Below, one piece after another: positions 28,058-30,629 of a stretch of DNA of 30,629 bases (position 1 is the first letter of the stretch; each line of letters starts with the position of its first letter). The position numbers and the translations under genes are program-made. The notes under the pieces were generated by a model. That model did no database searches. It was given only the letters and a program-made list of their open reading frames with translations, and was not told the origin of the DNA. The DNA is from JAIOTH01 sp964639335 (GTDB lineage: Bacteria > Patescibacteriota > Patescibacteriia > UBA1558 > S5-K13), in the NCBI GenBank assembly GCA_964639335.1, contig CAZXCJ010000012.1:1-30629 (forward strand). Reading direction: 5' to 3'.

Positions 28058-29273
28058 GTGACGGCGTGCCTATTGAAGAATGAGCCAACGAGTTTATTTT
28101 TGTTGTTTGTTTAATCCCGATTTAGGGAGAAGGCAAAGCGAAAGCGAGTTGTAAAAAGCGTATTTAATTAAATAGTATAAGTTAATCTTAAACTTATGCT
28201 ATTTGATTGAAAGACAGCATGAATAAGACCCGAAACCGAGTGAGCTAACCATGGCCAGGATGAAGGTACGGTAACACGTGCTGGAGGTCCGAACCTACTA
28301 GTCGTGCAAAACTAGAGGATGAGCTGTGGTTAGAGGTGAAATGCTAATCGAACTCGGCTATAGCTGGTTCTCCTCGAAACAGTTTTAGGACTGGCCTCAT
28401 TGTGGAGTCTAGGGGTAGAGCTCTGAATGGGATGGAGAGAGAAATCTTATCCACTCCAACCAAACTTCGAATACTAGATACTCTATACAATGGGAGTTAG
28501 ACTATGGGGGCTAAGCTCCATCAGTCAAAAGGGAAACAGCCCAGATCCTAACTTAAGGTCCCTAAGTCTCAGTTAAGTGTAAAAGGCGGTGTCATTACTT
28601 AGACAACTAGGAGGTTGGCTTAGAAGCAGCCATCCTTTAAAGATAGCGTAACAGCTCACTAGTTAAGTGATAATGCGCCGAAAATGTAACGGGGCTAAAC
28701 TGAGCACCGAAAGTAGGAATCATAAATTAATTACGATTTATGGTGGTAGAGGAGCATTTTATATTTGTTGAAGTTAGATCCGCGAGGACTAATGGAAGAT
28801 ATAGAAGAGAGAATGTTGGCATGAGTAACAAAAAGATGGGTGAGAAACCCATCCACCGAAAACCTAAGGTTTCCTGAGCAATGATTGTCAACTCAGGGTT
28901 AGGCGATCCTAAGCCGAGGCCGAAAGGCGTAGGCGATGGATGAGCAGGTTAATATTCCTGCCCTACTTTAGATTATCGACGGGATGACGCAGTTTAAATT
29001 TGATAGCGTTTTTTGGCTATATACGTTGGCTGAAAAGTGGTGTTTCTTTGGCAAATCCGGGAAACGTTAGCCATTGATCAGTCAGAAGGTTGAGACTTCG
29101 GTCAAAGCCAATTATCAATGATAGATTGCCTAGAAAAATCTCTAAGAGCTAAGGTCTAAAGTAATCGTACCGCAAACCGACACAGGTAGGTGAGGCGAGT
29201 AGCCTCAGGTGTACGAGAGAACCTTCGTTAAGGAACTCGGCAAAACAGCGGCCGTAACTTCGGGATAAGGCCT

Positions 29274-29321
29274 CCCCCCACTCTTAAGTTTTTTAAGATT
29301 AAAAAACTTAAGAGTGGGGGG
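29274..29321 (+). other. 23S perfect hairpin insertion (helix 63 region)
   Basis: The 23-nt arms at 29274-29296 and 29299-29321 are exactly complementary, giving a stem of about 22 bp with a tiny loop. It occupies the place of a longer irregular region in E. coli after the segment AACTTCGGGA. Confidence 0.85.
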
Positions 29322-29492
29322 CGCAGCGAAAGAACCCAAGCGACTGTTTACCAAAAACATAGGTCCCTGCAAAAGCGCAAGCTGAAGTATAGGGGCTGAT
29401 GCCTGGCCAGTGTCAGAACGTTAAGGTGAGGGGTGCAAGCCCTGATCTGAAGCGCTGATGAACGCCGGCGATAACTATAATCGTCCTAAGGT

Positions 29493-30239
29493 TATGTGAT
29501 TTATTTATTTAGATTACATAAGGACTGGGACGATTATTGACAAATTTGTTGCCTAATTTTGAAGAATATTCAAAATTGTCTATAAACACTCAGTAAAATG
29601 CGTGAAAATCCTCAAAAGATTTTTAGTACTTGTTAACTTAATTAATAAGTAAAAATCTAAAAATACACGGGGGCAACGCGCAGGATTAATCATTAATTTA
29701 ATCCTCAGAGACTTAATACTGAGGTCTGTAAAAATATGAAATTAAACCCAAATTGGGTATCAGGATTTACAGATGGGGAAGGAACGTTTTATATCGGTAT
29801 TAATCAAAATTCAACTATGAGTATTGGTTATCAGGTGTTGCCAGAATTTAGAATAGTGCAACATCAAAGAGATATAAAATTATTATATGAATTAAAAAAG
29901 TTTTTTCAAGCTGGAGTTGTGAGAGTTAATCATGATGAAAGATATGAATTAAGAATCAGATCGTTAAAACATATTAATCAAATAGTTATTCCTCATTTTG
30001 ATAAATATCCTTTAAAAACCCAAAAGAAATTTGATTTTATCAAATTTAAAAAAATCATTAATCTGATGAATCAGAATCAACATTTAAAGATTAATGGTTT
30101 AAAAAAGATTATCCAAATATCTAGTAAAATGAATAGAGGAAGTAAGGATAAGGCTTTAAGAATTCTATCAGAATTAGAATAAAGTTCATATTAGGATAAG
30201 ATAAAGTCCATGCTTAATAGAAATATTAAGAAGGTACAG
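29493..30239 (+). mobile_element. Group I intron at 23S position L1931 (747 nt)
   Basis: The exons read CGTCCTAAGGT, then AGCGAAATTCC, uninterrupted in other bacteria. The junction is after E. coli U1931. The 5' exon ends in T and the intron ends in G, as group I introns require. Core segments are visible: GGGGCAAC and GCGCAGGATTAATC (P/Q-like), CTCAGAGACTTAATACTGAG (R-like, about 29703-29722) and AAGATAAAGTCC (S-like, 30198-30209). The endonuclease ORF lies between R and S, which places it in the P8 region. The P1 helix could not be resolved by eye. Confidence 0.93.
29736..30182 (+). CDS. LAGLIDADG homing endonuclease (intron-encoded, single motif)
   Basis: 148 residues with one LAGLIDADG helix, WVSGFTDGEGTFYI (7-20), with catalytic Asp13 or Glu15 in the DGEG turn. 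PEFRIVQHQRDIKLLYELKKFF and RYELRIRSLKHINQIVIPHFDKYPL follow, typical of the LAGLIDADG_1 family. One motif and the short length mean it should act as a homodimer, like I-CreI and I-CeuI. It would cut intronless 23S alleles at the L1931 site and drive intron spread. The ORF is intact. There is no SD before the ATG. Confidence 0.94.
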   Translation: MKLNPNWVSGFTDGEGTFYIGINQNSTMSIGYQVLPEFRIVQHQRDIKLLYELKKFFQAGVVRVNHDERYELRIRSLKHINQIVIPHFDKYPLKTQKKFDFIKFKKIINLMNQNQHLKINGLKKIIQISSKMNRGSKDKALRILSELE

Positions 30240-30292
<53 letters not shown>

Positions 30293-30629
30293 GGGTACTG
30301 TCTCAACGAAGGACTCGGTGAAATTGCAATACCGGTAAAGATGCCGGTTTCCCATAGCCGGACGAAAAGACCCCGTGAAGCTTTACTATAGCTTGATATT
30401 GGTTTAAGGGTATGTTTGCCTAGAATAGGTGGGAGACTTTGAAATTTCATTTTTGGATGAGATGGAGTCGCCAGTGAAATACCACCCTGATGTATTTTTA
30501 AATCTAATTCTATGCCTTGAATCAGGCTAGGAGACAGTATTAGGTGGGTAGTTTAACTGGGGCGGTTGCCTCCTAAAAAGTAACGGAGGCGTTTACAAAG
30601 GTTGGCTAGCTCCCGATGGAAACGGGATG

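Noticed and set aside
27929..28114. 61-codon plus-strand ORF in 23S
   Set aside because: It lies in the 23S expansion segment; the sequence is explained by rRNA stems.

Overview
The window reads as a piece of a Candidate Phyla Radiation (Patescibacteria) genome. The grounds are strong AT bias, short intergenic gaps, many operon genes without a Shine-Dalgarno (SD) site, a CxxC-x17-CxxC protein, a type IV pilus cluster laid out as in CPR genomes, and a 23S rRNA gene that carries extra hairpins and a LAGLIDADG group I intron. No 16S gene lies within the 770 bp between the upstream tRNA and the 23S gene, so the rRNA genes look unlinked here.

Layout. 1-900: two small basic or zinc-ribbon genes and a terminator. 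900-3350 (minus strand): a RelA/SpoT-domain gene sitting between two copies of the 3' end of an SDR L-threonine dehydrogenase gene. 3500-5300 (minus): two unknown small proteins and a HAD phosphatase, each preceded by a strong SD; the first two share a nearly identical promoter. 5500-6900 (plus): an EndoQ-type PHP endonuclease. 6900-7650: terminator, a 25-codon Lys/Arg-rich ORF, a two-helix membrane protein and a palindrome.

7659-20294 (plus): a long SD-less cluster, pilB-pilC-two prepilins-a PilX-like protein-pilM-pilN-pilO, then small membrane proteins, an MBL-fold hydrolase and envelope proteins. The first prepilin has a C-terminal repeat region resembling a beta-propeller, with a perfect 165-bp internal duplication. 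No prepilin peptidase, PilT or PilQ lies in the window.

20300-25500: a consensus promoter feeding two rod-like hairpins (candidate small RNA), an unknown SD-led gene, an ORF6N protein, a 981-residue lamin-tail/PKD surface protein, ssb, and a second candidate small RNA with its own promoter, a UUCG hairpin and a terminator. 25700-26210 (minus): three tiny overlapping ORFs. 26358-26444: tRNA-Leu(UAA), whose 3' end is repeated 121 bp downstream like an att scar. 26635-27215: a long leader with promoter, terminator/antiterminator-like hairpins, a long inverted repeat and a boxA-like site. 27216-end: 23S rRNA (partial) with an L1931 group I intron and its homing endonuclease.

All assignments come from reading the sequence. 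No search or folding program was run.
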